A stretch of 64,000 nt of DNA from Terriglobia bacterium (GTDB taxonomy: Bacteria > Acidobacteriota > Terriglobia > UBA7540): contig DASTAW010000048.1 of the NCBI GenBank assembly GCA_035712365.1, positions 326,726-390,725 of the forward strand, in the 5' to 3' direction. Positions within the stretch are counted from its first letter, which is position 1. The number at the start of each line of letters is the position of its first letter. The notes beneath the pieces were generated by a model. The model saw only the letters and a list, made by a program, of their open reading frames with translations. It did no database searches and was not told where the DNA came from. The position numbers and the translations under genes were made by a program. Below are positions 36,519 to 44,794 of this stretch, in pieces.

Positions 36519-39086
36519 ATGCATAACATGCGAAAAGGCCCGAGTCAGCACGAGGTGTTGGAAATTTTCCGCAAGCAGCCGGCGAGAACTTTCCGCATTC
36601 GCGAGCTGGTGCGCGAACTCGGCCTGCGCTCGAGCCAGGCCCATGAACTGAGGCAAGTGCTGAACGATCTTTCCAAGCGCCAGAAAATCCGTGAATCAAA
36701 GAAAAGCCATTTCATGCTGTCGCCAAACCCTCACCCCGGCAAGGCATCTGATCGGCGCGCGTGGCGCAAAGGCGAGGAATTGAATTCACCTATGGCCGCC
36801 AGGCACAAAGGCCCCCGCGAGCAACCGGCGGCTCCGCCAGCCGCGAAACCGGCCGCCAGCAATATTGTTTCGGGGCGCCTGGTGGGGCACCGCGACGGCT
36901 ACGGATTCGTAGTGCCGGACAAGCCGCTTGAAGGCACCGATCAGGACATCTTCATTCCGCCGGGCGCCATGGGAACGGCGCTGCACGGCGACCGGGTAGA
37001 AGTCCAGGTGGTGCGGTCGAGGCCGGATGGACGCACTCTTTTTTCACGCGGCGCGCCGTCCAGCAATCGGGTTGAAGGGCGCATCCTGCGGGTGGCCGAG
37101 CGTGCCCAGAGGACTGTGGTGGGCGAATTCCGCATCAGAGAACGGTCCAACTTTGTGGTTCCGTTCGAGCGCCGCATCCCCCATGAAATCCTTATTCCGC
37201 CGGGCTACCAGTGGCCGCCGGACGGACCGGCCCGCCATCGGCAATTCGGCGGCGAATCCGAAGGCAAGCGAGGGCGGGGAGCGAAACAAAAATCCTCCAG
37301 CCGCGAGTTGGACGGCCTGATTGTGGATGTGGAACTCACTGAGTTTCCCCGGCCCGGCGTCCAGCCGCAGGGCCGCGTCATCGAAATCCTCGGCAGGCGG
37401 GACGAGTTCGGAGTGGACGTGGAAGTCATGGTCCGCAAGCACCACCTCCCGCATCGGTTTCCGGAGGAAGTGCTGGCGGAAGCGGAAAATGCGCCTCAAT
37501 TCATTTCGGAGAGCGAACATATCGACCGGCGCGATTTCCGCTCGCTGCCCATCGTGACCATTGACGGCGAAACCGCGAAAGATTTCGACGACGCCGTTTA
37601 CGTCGAGCGGCTCAGGAACGGGCATTATCTGCTTCAGGTTCACATTGCTGACGTCGCGCATTATGTCCAGCCGGCGACGGCCCTCGACCGCGAGGCGCGC
37701 CTGCGGGGCAACTCAGTCTATTTCCCGGATCGCGCCGTGCCCATGCTGCCACTCGAGCTTTCAAATGGCATCTGCAGTCTGAACCCTTACGTTGACCGGC
37801 TTGTGATGTCCGCGCTGATGGAAATCGACCATCGGGGCAATACGGTTCGATACGAAATCACGCCGGGAACCGTCCACAGCGCGGAGCGCATGACCTACAC
37901 TGCGGTGCGAGACATCCTGGCCGGCGAGCCGGGCGCCTGCCAAAAGTATCAGGCGCTGGTCCCCAATTTCAAGCTGATGGAGGAGCTTGCCCAAGTCCTC
38001 ATCCAGCACCGCCACGAGCGCGGCTCCATCGATTTTGATCTCCCGGAACCGGAAATTATGTTTGACGAGGCAGGGCACATGGTGGGCGTCACGCGCTCGG
38101 AGCGCAACATCGCGCACCGCCTAATCGAAGAATTCATGCTGGCGGCCAACGAAACCGTAGCGGGCTATCTGGAGCGCAAAGGCGCGCCTTCGCTCTATCG
38201 CGTGCACGAAAAGCCCGACCCGAAAAAGGTCCTGGAATTCGAGGAAATTGCCTCGACTTTCGGATATTCGCTCGGCATCAAATTGCCGGCGCGGCAAAGC
38301 CTGCGCATCCACGGCAGAGTTGAGCGCGACCAGGACCGGAGGCTGCATGAACAACTTGAAAAAATTGACCTCGAAATCTCTCCGCGGCATTACCAGCGAT
38401 TAACCGGGCGCATCGAAGGCAAGCCCGAGGAGCGCATTCTTTCCTACCTCATGCTGCGCTCGCTCAAACAGGCCCGCTATTCGGAGGAAAATCTCGGCCA
38501 CTTCGCCCTGGCGGCGGCAACTTATACTCACTTCACCTCACCCATCCGGCGTTATCCGGACCTGATGGTACACCGTGTCCTGAAACAGGTCCTTCACCAG
38601 GAGAAGCAGGGTTACGCCCGGGGAAAACTTGCTCCTGGCGGACCGGATCCCAACGACGCCGTGGGTAATCAGCCGGCCTCGAAGTCGAGCACGGCGGGAC
38701 ATCCGGCGCCCGTCAGCCCCGGTGAACTGCGGGCTGCGGCCATTGAAAGCTCCGAGGCTGAGCGCCGCGCGCAGGATGCTGAACGCGAACTAATTAACCT
38801 GAAGAAGGTCGCATTCATGGCCCAGCATGTTGGCGACGAATTCGACGCTCTGCTCATCTCGCTTACCAAGCACGGGTTCTTCGTGGAACTCGTTGACCTG
38901 TTCGTGGAAGGCTTCGTTTCGCTCGAAAGCCTGGAGGATGATCGTTACGTTTATCGCGAGAGCTTGCGCGCCGCTGTGGGACGCCACAGCAACAAGACCT
39001 ACCGGCTGGGTGACAGAATTCGCGTACGCCTGGACCGTGTGGACGCCATCGAGAACCGAATGGATTTTTCGGTGGTGGCTGAGTAG
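36519..39086 (+). CDS. rnr: Ribonuclease R
   Basis: Processive 3'-5' exoribonuclease, 855 residues. An N-terminal winged-helix part (TFRIRELVRELGLRSSQAHE) is followed by cold-shock OB domains (about 110-330), the RNB catalytic domain with the metal-binding Asp cluster in TIDGETAKDFDDAVY and the Tyr region HYVQPATALD, FTSPIRRYPDLMVHRVL near 690, and a C-terminal S1 domain (EFDALLISLTKHGFFVELVD). A low-complexity insertion (GGPDPNDAVGNQPASKSSTA) interrupts the end of RNB. The usual basic tail after S1 is absent; the protein stops at VVAE. Confidence 0.96.
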   Translation: MHNMRKGPSQHEVLEIFRKQPARTFRIRELVRELGLRSSQAHELRQVLNDLSKRQKIRESKKSHFMLSPNPHPGKASDRRAWRKGEELNSPMAARHKGPREQPAAPPAAKPAASNIVSGRLVGHRDGYGFVVPDKPLEGTDQDIFIPPGAMGTALHGDRVEVQVVRSRPDGRTLFSRGAPSSNRVEGRILRVAERAQRTVVGEFRIRERSNFVVPFERRIPHEILIPPGYQWPPDGPARHRQFGGESEGKRGRGAKQKSSSRELDGLIVDVELTEFPRPGVQPQGRVIEILGRRDEFGVDVEVMVRKHHLPHRFPEEVLAEAENAPQFISESEHIDRRDFRSLPIVTIDGETAKDFDDAVYVERLRNGHYLLQVHIADVAHYVQPATALDREARLRGNSVYFPDRAVPMLPLELSNGICSLNPYVDRLVMSALMEIDHRGNTVRYEITPGTVHSAERMTYTAVRDILAGEPGACQKYQALVPNFKLMEELAQVLIQHRHERGSIDFDLPEPEIMFDEAGHMVGVTRSERNIAHRLIEEFMLAANETVAGYLERKGAPSLYRVHEKPDPKKVLEFEEIASTFGYSLGIKLPARQSLRIHGRVERDQDRRLHEQLEKIDLEISPRHYQRLTGRIEGKPEERILSYLMLRSLKQARYSEENLGHFALAAATYTHFTSPIRRYPDLMVHRVLKQVLHQEKQGYARGKLAPGGPDPNDAVGNQPASKSSTAGHPAPVSPGELRAAAIESSEAERRAQDAERELINLKKVAFMAQHVGDEFDALLISLTKHGFFVELVDLFVEGFVSLESLEDDRYVYRESLRAAVGRHSNKTYRLGDRIRVRLDRVDAIENRMDFSVVAE

Positions 39087-39146
39087 CGGGAGTCGTTTGG
39101 CTCTCAGCGCGGCCTGGCGGATGCGCCGCTTGTGCCGAACGTAAAT

Positions 39147-39188
39147 CACTGACTTCTGACTTCTGGCTCCTGCCTTCCAGCCTCTGCC
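39147..39188 (+). repeat. Degenerate 7-bp tandem repeat, six units
   Basis: CACTGAC TTCTGAC TTCTGGC TCCTGCC TTCCAGC CTCTGCC run without gaps. The consensus TTCTGRC/TCCTGCC matches the array at 58973-59028. Confidence 0.7.
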
Positions 39189-39307
39189 GCCCGAATATGC
39201 TTGACAAACACTGGCCTAGTATGATAGCCTTCCTTCTTTGAGTGTTTGCAAGCCACGAGTTTTCCGCGACTAAAAGAGGCAAAATGGGACAAAAAACACG
39301 TTTTTTG

Positions 39308-39500
39308 AAAAACAAACCGGAGAAGTCACTGAAAACAAACAGGAATTTCCAAAAAACAAACCGGAACAAAGCTAAAAACAAAGCGGAGAAGTTGTTGAAG
39401 ACACGTGCCTGTGGGAAAAACGAACCGGAACAAACCGGAAAACGAAGCTACCGATCTTGTTGAAAATAAAGAAGAGCTAAAAAACGGTTCGAAAACGAAC
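39308..39500 (+). repeat. A-rich degenerate repeat block (AAAAACAAACCGG)
   Basis: Imperfect copies of AAAAACAAACCGG start at about 39308, 39332, 39351, 39374 and 39416, with shortened copies after that. GC content is far below the surroundings and the plus strand is strongly purine-rich. An open frame at 39242-39463 translates the block to repeated Lys-Asn-Lys/Arg but lacks gene-like features. Confidence 0.6.
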
Positions 39501-39638
39501 CGAAGCAAACCTTGATAGTCCGTGTAGCCAGGTCTAACCTTCCCATGCGACCGTTGGATGCGCCCGCAGGCCCCCTTCTGCAACTGGTGGCGCGCCCCGT
39601 GGTTTGACTTCAGACGCGGCACGGCATAGCATTCTTCC

Positions 39639-39953
39639 ATGGCTTCCAACCGGAGTGAACATGACGAGATGGAGCTGGAATGTCCGTGCTGTGGAGCGCG
39701 TCTGAAGATTGATGTTTCGCTCGGCAAAGTGATCTGGCACGGGCAGCCGCCCAGGAAGTCCGAGGCCCCCGACATCGACCACTCCGCGCAGTTGCTTGAA
39801 AAGGAACGGGAACGGCGCGAAGCCCTGTTCAGGAAGGGTACTGAAGACGAGAAGTCCAAGGCGCAGTTGCTGGAGAAGAAATTTGATGAAGCACTCAAAC
39901 GGTCCAAGGATGAGCCGATCGTCCGGCCTGTCCGCGATTTTGACCTTGATTAG
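39639..39953 (+). CDS. Small zinc-ribbon/coiled-coil protein
   Basis: 104 residues. A short zinc-knuckle CPCCGARLKIDV lies at about 15-26 (only one CxxC pair is visible), followed by a charged helical tail (AQLLEKERERREALFRKG, AQLLEKKFDEALKRSKDE) that should form a coiled coil. An internal ATG at 39669 (MELECPCCGARL) is an alternative start closer to the knuckle. No named family recognised. It precedes the EF-G paralogue by 180 bases on the same strand. Confidence 0.75.
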   Translation: MASNRSEHDEMELECPCCGARLKIDVSLGKVIWHGQPPRKSEAPDIDHSAQLLEKERERREALFRKGTEDEKSKAQLLEKKFDEALKRSKDEPIVRPVRDFDLD

Positions 39954-40039
39954 ATATTAGATAGAGGAGACAACCAAGTGAATTTGTTTTGCGCCAGCCA
40001 GGCCGTGCGTCGCGCGGACCCGGGCCCTCTCCATGCGCG

Positions 40040-40069
40040 TTGAACCCTGCCGAAAAGCTGTGTTAGGAT
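40040..40069 (+). promoter_or_regulatory. Candidate promoter for the EF-G paralogue
   Basis: TTGAAC (40040-40045) and TAGGAT (40064-40069) with an 18-base spacer, 63 bases before the GTG start. Moderate match only. Confidence 0.35.
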
Positions 40070-40132
40070 GCGACGTTGCTCTGAAAACCGAATAGACCAA
40101 GACGTAACGCCTTACACCTTGAGGAGTCTCGC

Positions 40133-40133
40133 G
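40133..40133 (+). promoter_or_regulatory. GTG start of EF-G paralogue decided by its ribosome site
   Basis: TTGAGGAGTCTCGC immediately precedes the GTG, giving GAGGAG with seven-base spacing; there is no nearby ATG that fits the family N-terminus. Confidence 0.7.
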
Positions 40134-42232
40134 TGAAAATCTACGACGGTGAGAACATCCGCAACGTTGCGCTGCTGGGCCATGCCGACACAGGGAAAAC
40201 GCAGCTTGCTTCCGCGATGCTTTATACCTCGGGAGTCACCACGCGGCTGGGCAAAGTGGACGACGGAACTTCAGTGACGGATTTCGACGAAGAGGAAATT
40301 GAACGCGGCTTCTCAATCAGCGCGGCCGTGGCCAACGCCGAATGGAATGGCGCCAAAGTCAATCTGATTGACACTCCCGGCTTCAACATTTTCCTTTACG
40401 AAGCTGAGGCCGCCCTGAAAGCTGCTGACGCGGCATTGATTGTTGTCCACGCGGTGAGCGGCGTGGAGGTGCAGACAGAGAAAACGTGGGGTTTCTGCCA
40501 GAAATACGATCTGCCCCGCGCCCTGGTGATGAACCAGATGGACCGCGAGCGCGCAAGCTTCAGGCGCACCCTGGACGCCCTCACCAACGCCTTTGGGCGG
40601 ACGGTCGTTCCCGTGCAGCTCCCCATCGGCGAGGAAAAGGATTTTCGCGGAGTCGTCGATCTCGTCCGAATGCGCGCCGCCCTCTATGAGAGCAACGGCT
40701 CGGGCAAGGCCAAAGACAGCGAAGTTCCGGCGGAGATGCAGGAGGAAGCCACCGCGGCCCACGAAGCTCTGGTGGAGATGGTCGCGGAAGGAAACGATCA
40801 GCTTCTGGAAGAATTCTTTGAAAAGGGAACCATCCCGATTGAAGACCTGGTGCCGGGGCTTCGCCAGGCAGTGGCAGAAAAGCGGTTGACCCCCGTCGTG
40901 GTCACTTCGGCCCTTCACAATGTGGGGACCCAGAGCCTGCTGGAGTTTGTGGCTGATTATCTGCCGGCGCCTGTGGCCAGCGGGACGGCTGAGGGCATCG
41001 ACCGTGAAGGCGGAGAGAAAGTCGCCCGAAAAATCTCCAACGATGGACCCGCATCGGCCTACGTTTTCAAGACCGTGGCCGATCCCTTTGCCGGGCGGCT
41101 CAGCCTGTTCAAAGTGATGTCGGGAGTCATCAAGAGCGAGGCGACATTGCAGAATTTCAACCGTGGCACGGCGGAGCGACTGGCCCACATCGCCGTGCCC
41201 CAGGGCAAGTCCCAAACTCCCGTCGCGGAACTTCGCGCCGGCGACATCGGGGTGGTGGCCAAACTCAAGGAAACTTTGACGGGCGATACGCTGGGTGACA
41301 AAAACGCGCCGATTATCTATCCGCAGGTGAAACTTGCGGAGCCCGCCATCTCATTCGCCATCGAGCCAAAATCCCGCGGCGATGAAGATAAGCTTTCCAC
41401 GGCAATCCATCGCATGCTGGAAGAAGACCTGCTTCTCCGGTTTTCGCGCGATGGCCAAACCAAGGAATTTCTGCTTTCCGGCTCTGGACAGCAGCACGTG
41501 GAAGTCGCCGTCGCAAAGTTGAAGCGCCGCTACAACGTCGAGGTGACGCTGAAAGCGCCGAAAATCCCTTACCGCGAAACGGTCCGCGGCAAGGCTGATG
41601 CACAGGGGAAGTACAAGAAACAGACGGGCGGCCATGGCCAGTACGGCGACTGCAAGATCAAAATGGAACCGCTGGGGCGCGGCGACGGTTTCGATTTCGT
41701 CAACGACATTTTTGGCGGCGCAATCCCCAGAAATTACATCCCCGCCGTCGAAAAAGGGATCATCGAATCGGCCGGGCGCGGTTTTCTGGCTGGCTATCCG
41801 GTGGTGGATTTCCGGGTGATTCTTTATGACGGTTCCTACCACGATGTGGATTCTTCCGAACTGGCCTTCAAAATCGCCGGATCGATGGCCTTCAAGAAAT
41901 GCATGGAGCAGGCCAAGCCCTGCCTGTTGGAGCCCATCATGGACGTTGAGGTCACCGTCCCTGAAAACTTTTCGGGAGACATCATGGGCAACATGACTAG
42001 CCGCCGCGGAAGGATCCAGGGGATGGAACCCAGGGGCCAGTCCACCATCATCAAGGCCCAGGTCCCGCTGGCAGAAATGCTGACATACGCGTCAGACCTG
42101 ACGTCGATGACCCAGGGGCGCGGAACCTATTCCATGGATTTCTCCCGCTATGACGTCGTGCCACAACAGATTTCTGACAAGATTGTCGCCGAGGCCAGGG
42201 CCGCCGGCCACGGCAAGGAAGAAGAAGAATAA
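40133..42232 (+). CDS. EF-G-like translational GTPase (paralogue, type without catalytic His)
   Basis: 699 residues with the full EF-G order: G domain, OB domain, domains III, IV (GGHGQYGDCKIKMEPL) and V (MGNMTSRRGRIQGMEPRG). G1 is GHADTGKT (16-23). G3 is DTPGF (80-84) where canonical factors have DTPGH; Phe replaces the catalytic His, as Tyr does in the EF-G-2-like subfamily. G4 is NQMD (134-137) instead of NKMD, which is unusual. Family knowledge suggests a slow GTPase with a role other than, or accessory to, main translocation. It is not in an str operon; the main fusA must be elsewhere. Confidence 0.9.
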   Translation: MKIYDGENIRNVALLGHADTGKTQLASAMLYTSGVTTRLGKVDDGTSVTDFDEEEIERGFSISAAVANAEWNGAKVNLIDTPGFNIFLYEAEAALKAADAALIVVHAVSGVEVQTEKTWGFCQKYDLPRALVMNQMDRERASFRRTLDALTNAFGRTVVPVQLPIGEEKDFRGVVDLVRMRAALYESNGSGKAKDSEVPAEMQEEATAAHEALVEMVAEGNDQLLEEFFEKGTIPIEDLVPGLRQAVAEKRLTPVVVTSALHNVGTQSLLEFVADYLPAPVASGTAEGIDREGGEKVARKISNDGPASAYVFKTVADPFAGRLSLFKVMSGVIKSEATLQNFNRGTAERLAHIAVPQGKSQTPVAELRAGDIGVVAKLKETLTGDTLGDKNAPIIYPQVKLAEPAISFAIEPKSRGDEDKLSTAIHRMLEEDLLLRFSRDGQTKEFLLSGSGQQHVEVAVAKLKRRYNVEVTLKAPKIPYRETVRGKADAQGKYKKQTGGHGQYGDCKIKMEPLGRGDGFDFVNDIFGGAIPRNYIPAVEKGIIESAGRGFLAGYPVVDFRVILYDGSYHDVDSSELAFKIAGSMAFKKCMEQAKPCLLEPIMDVEVTVPENFSGDIMGNMTSRRGRIQGMEPRGQSTIIKAQVPLAEMLTYASDLTSMTQGRGTYSMDFSRYDVVPQQISDKIVAEARAAGHGKEEEE

Positions 42233-42284
42233 GCGGGATTTCGGGCACGGTCCATCGGCCGCCGGCCAGCACGGCACAGAGCTT

Positions 42285-43277
42285 ATGAGGAAAGCGATCT
42301 GGTTGCTGTTCTGCTTCATGCTGCCAGTCGTTTTGCGCGCGGCCGCCATGAGCAAAACTCCCATTCTGCTGGACACGGATATTGGCACTGACATCGACGA
42401 TGCGTTTGCCCTGGCCCTGATTGTACGCAGTCCTGAACTGGAATTGCTGGGCGTGACAACGGTCAGTGGAGATACCGAGGCGCGGGCGCGGTTGGCTGCA
42501 AAGTTCCTCTGGGAGTCAGGATTTCGCCGCGTGCCGGTTGTGGCGGGCGAACCGGGTAAGCCGCTCCCGATAGACCAGGCGCGCTGGGCCAAAGGCTTCA
42601 GAAGTCCGCAACTGCAGCCCGGGAGCGCCGTCGATTTTCTGGATGCAACTCTTCGGCGACAGGCCGGAAAAATCACGATCGTAGCCATCGGGCCGCTCAG
42701 CAACATTGCTGTCCTGCTGCAAAAAGATCCCGCGATTTCAAAAAAGATTAACCAGATCGTCCTGATGGGCGGCTCGATCCATCACGGCTACGGCGAAAGC
42801 ACAACTCCTGTTGCGGAATACAATATCGCCTCTGATCCTGTAGCCGCACAGGCGGTTTTCCGCTCCGGCGTTCATATCGTGATGGCTCCGCTCGACGTGA
42901 CCGCGATGCTGCAACTCCATGCGGCGGCACGCCACCGCGTTTTCACTAATGCCACGCCGATAGCGGATGCCCTGGCAATCCTCTACAAACTGTGGAATCA
43001 CCGAACACCAATTCTATTTGATCCCATGGCCGTGGCAATGCTCATCGATCCCGCCCTTTGCCAGACCAAACCTTTAAATGTTGGAGTCGATTCGAACGGT
43101 TTCACCCGCGTTGTGGACAGCCAGCCGCCCAACGCAACTGTCGCGCTCGAAACCGATCCGGCAAAATTCTTCGAGTTTTACCTCGGCCGCATCGCGCCCG
43201 AGGCTGAAACATCGGTCAATCGAGAATTGAGGTTAGATGTGGCGCTCCAGGGTGCAGGTATCGCCGGCTATCGGTAA
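42285..43277 (+). CDS. Inosine-uridine-preferring nucleoside hydrolase, exported
   Basis: Hydrolyses the N-glycosidic bond of ribonucleosides. The calcium site DTDIGTDIDDAFAL is complete and the second ligand region IVLMGGSI and the His-region ASDPVAAQAVF are present. A signal peptide-like N-terminus (MRKAIWLLFCFMLPVVLRAA) precedes the domain, so it is likely periplasmic. ATG at 42285 gives 330 residues. Its 3' end overlaps the convergent M23 gene by ten bases. Confidence 0.9.
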   Translation: MRKAIWLLFCFMLPVVLRAAAMSKTPILLDTDIGTDIDDAFALALIVRSPELELLGVTTVSGDTEARARLAAKFLWESGFRRVPVVAGEPGKPLPIDQARWAKGFRSPQLQPGSAVDFLDATLRRQAGKITIVAIGPLSNIAVLLQKDPAISKKINQIVLMGGSIHHGYGESTTPVAEYNIASDPVAAQAVFRSGVHIVMAPLDVTAMLQLHAAARHRVFTNATPIADALAILYKLWNHRTPILFDPMAVAMLIDPALCQTKPLNVGVDSNGFTRVVDSQPPNATVALETDPAKFFEFYLGRIAPEAETSVNRELRLDVALQGAGIAGYR

Positions 43278-44671
43278 GGCCCAAGCTTTGCAGTTATCCG
43301 ATCGTGGATCCAATGCGGGTCCCACCACTCAAGAGGATCTACAAAGGCTCCGTCCAGCAGAACGGAAAAGTGGAGATGGTCGCCTCCGGCAAGCCCCGTC
43401 TCTCCGCTGTGGCCGATGATCTGCCCGCGAGTTACGTGGTCGCCCGGCTTGACGGCGAACGAACTCAGATGCCCATAGAGGCTTTGCAGCCCGCACCCAT
43501 GGTCGATGAGGATCGCGTTGCCGTAAATGCCGAAATAATGGGCGAAGACCACCACGCCATCATTGGCAGCGGGAACTGGCGAATGCGCGGTCGCGGCAAG
43601 ATCGTATCCAAGGTGGGTCTCCTGATCCACCTCCTGGCCATCATAGTGATAGGTCCGGAAGTCGGCAAAGTGGGCCTCCACCTTCGAGTGTGGAAAGCGC
43701 AAAAAGGCCTGCGTCCACAGAAATTGGGGAGCCGTATTCTGTGAGTATGCCACCAGCAACTGTGAGTCAATCACGCGAAGGCGGCGGTTGAGCATCACGT
43801 AGTTTTTCAGCAGGCTTCCTTCGTCCTGAAGTTCGGGGGTATGGCTGAGAATCGCGGGAACAACGCGATTCATGAAGTCGTCCGACAACTTGATGGTGCC
43901 TTTGTGGAATTTTTGCGGAGTGACCTGGCAGGAGAATCCAGAGGTTGTCTCGTTTCCGACAATGTCGCGGGCGACAACCCGGGTGGGGGTTTTTGGATCA
44001 ACGTCATAAGGGATGGCAAACAGACACATCCGGGTGTCAGGGAGGGACTTTTTCACCGGCCAGCTCCGGAAGAAATACTGCCCCACCTGGACGCCTGATT
44101 TCGTCGTGCCCTGAGAAACCTTAAATAGCAGCAGGTCGCAGCCTCCCTGGTTCACGTAGACCTGCCGGGTGAGAATTTCGATCGTGGGTGGATGGAAGCG
44201 GACCGGCAAGTCAAGACTCATCTGGTTCCTGCCGCCACGAAAAAACCTTCCCCAGGAATCGTTGGTGGCCACGATTTCCAGCGTCGCGCGGCCCTCCTTC
44301 AGGTCAGGAATGTGCTGGTGGCCGACCTGCGCCTTGAAAACGCCGCTGCTGGCAGGCTGCCTGGCCCAGAATTTCCACCACGGCGTGGAGGGAGCATTGT
44401 GAATTTCACTCGACAGAGGAACTGAGAAGCTGCGGTTCTCCTGGTGGAGGTCCGCAACCACGGTTCTCAGCGCGTGCTCGCTGTCGCGCACGGTGAACTC
44501 AATGGTGGTTTGATTTCCGATTCCATTAACAGGTTCGCTGACTTTGATCACCGGAGCCTCGCGGCTGAAAGCTTTCCATCCGAGAATAACCAGCCCGGCT
44601 ATGAGGACGAGAAGTAATAGGACCCAGCCCTTGCCTGAGCTTGCTCGCGGTCTGTGATAAGGCGTCTTCAA
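43268..44671 (-). CDS. Membrane-anchored M23 (LytM-type) peptidase
   Basis: Peptidoglycan endopeptidase or LytM-type activator, 467 residues. One N-terminal hydrophobic helix (VLLLLVLIAGLVILGW) anchors a long periplasmic region (about 45-330, beta-rich, Ig-like), then the M23 domain with zinc ligands in HLGYDLA (HxxxD) and HLHFSV (HxH), plus the LYGHLSS segment. I start at TTG 44671 because GGGAGG stands at seven bases before it. The longer TTG at 44686 has no ribosome site. Both catalytic motifs are intact, so it should be active. Confidence 0.9.
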   Translation of the reverse strand: MKTPYHRPRASSGKGWVLLLLVLIAGLVILGWKAFSREAPVIKVSEPVNGIGNQTTIEFTVRDSEHALRTVVADLHQENRSFSVPLSSEIHNAPSTPWWKFWARQPASSGVFKAQVGHQHIPDLKEGRATLEIVATNDSWGRFFRGGRNQMSLDLPVRFHPPTIEILTRQVYVNQGGCDLLLFKVSQGTTKSGVQVGQYFFRSWPVKKSLPDTRMCLFAIPYDVDPKTPTRVVARDIVGNETTSGFSCQVTPQKFHKGTIKLSDDFMNRVVPAILSHTPELQDEGSLLKNYVMLNRRLRVIDSQLLVAYSQNTAPQFLWTQAFLRFPHSKVEAHFADFRTYHYDGQEVDQETHLGYDLAATAHSPVPAANDGVVVFAHYFGIYGNAILIDHGCGLQSLYGHLSSFAVKPGDHVTRGQIIGHSGETGLAGGDHLHFSVLLDGAFVDPLEWWDPHWIHDRITAKLGPYR

Positions 44672-44794
44672 TATGTTTCCTCCCAATGCGTGTTCATCAT
44701 TGCAACTTAAGAACTATATCATCCTCGCAAAAGATGACGTCGTACCGGAAGGGCGGAAGACGTGTCTCTGAACCTCACGAAGTAAGAGAGCTTA

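Larger units (their letters stand above)
39087..39638 (+). other. Repeat-rich gap between rnr and the zinc-ribbon gene
   Basis: About 550 bases without a gene I can defend. It holds heptamer repeats at 39147-39188, a perfect hairpin CAAAAAA-CACG-TTTTTTG at 39290-39307 and an A-rich repeat block at 39308-39500. Confidence 0.6.

Noticed and set aside
39242..39463. 73-codon frame in the A-rich repeat block
   Set aside because: Its sequence is just the repeat translated (Lys/Asn/Arg runs), with no ribosome site or domain; kept as a repeat instead.
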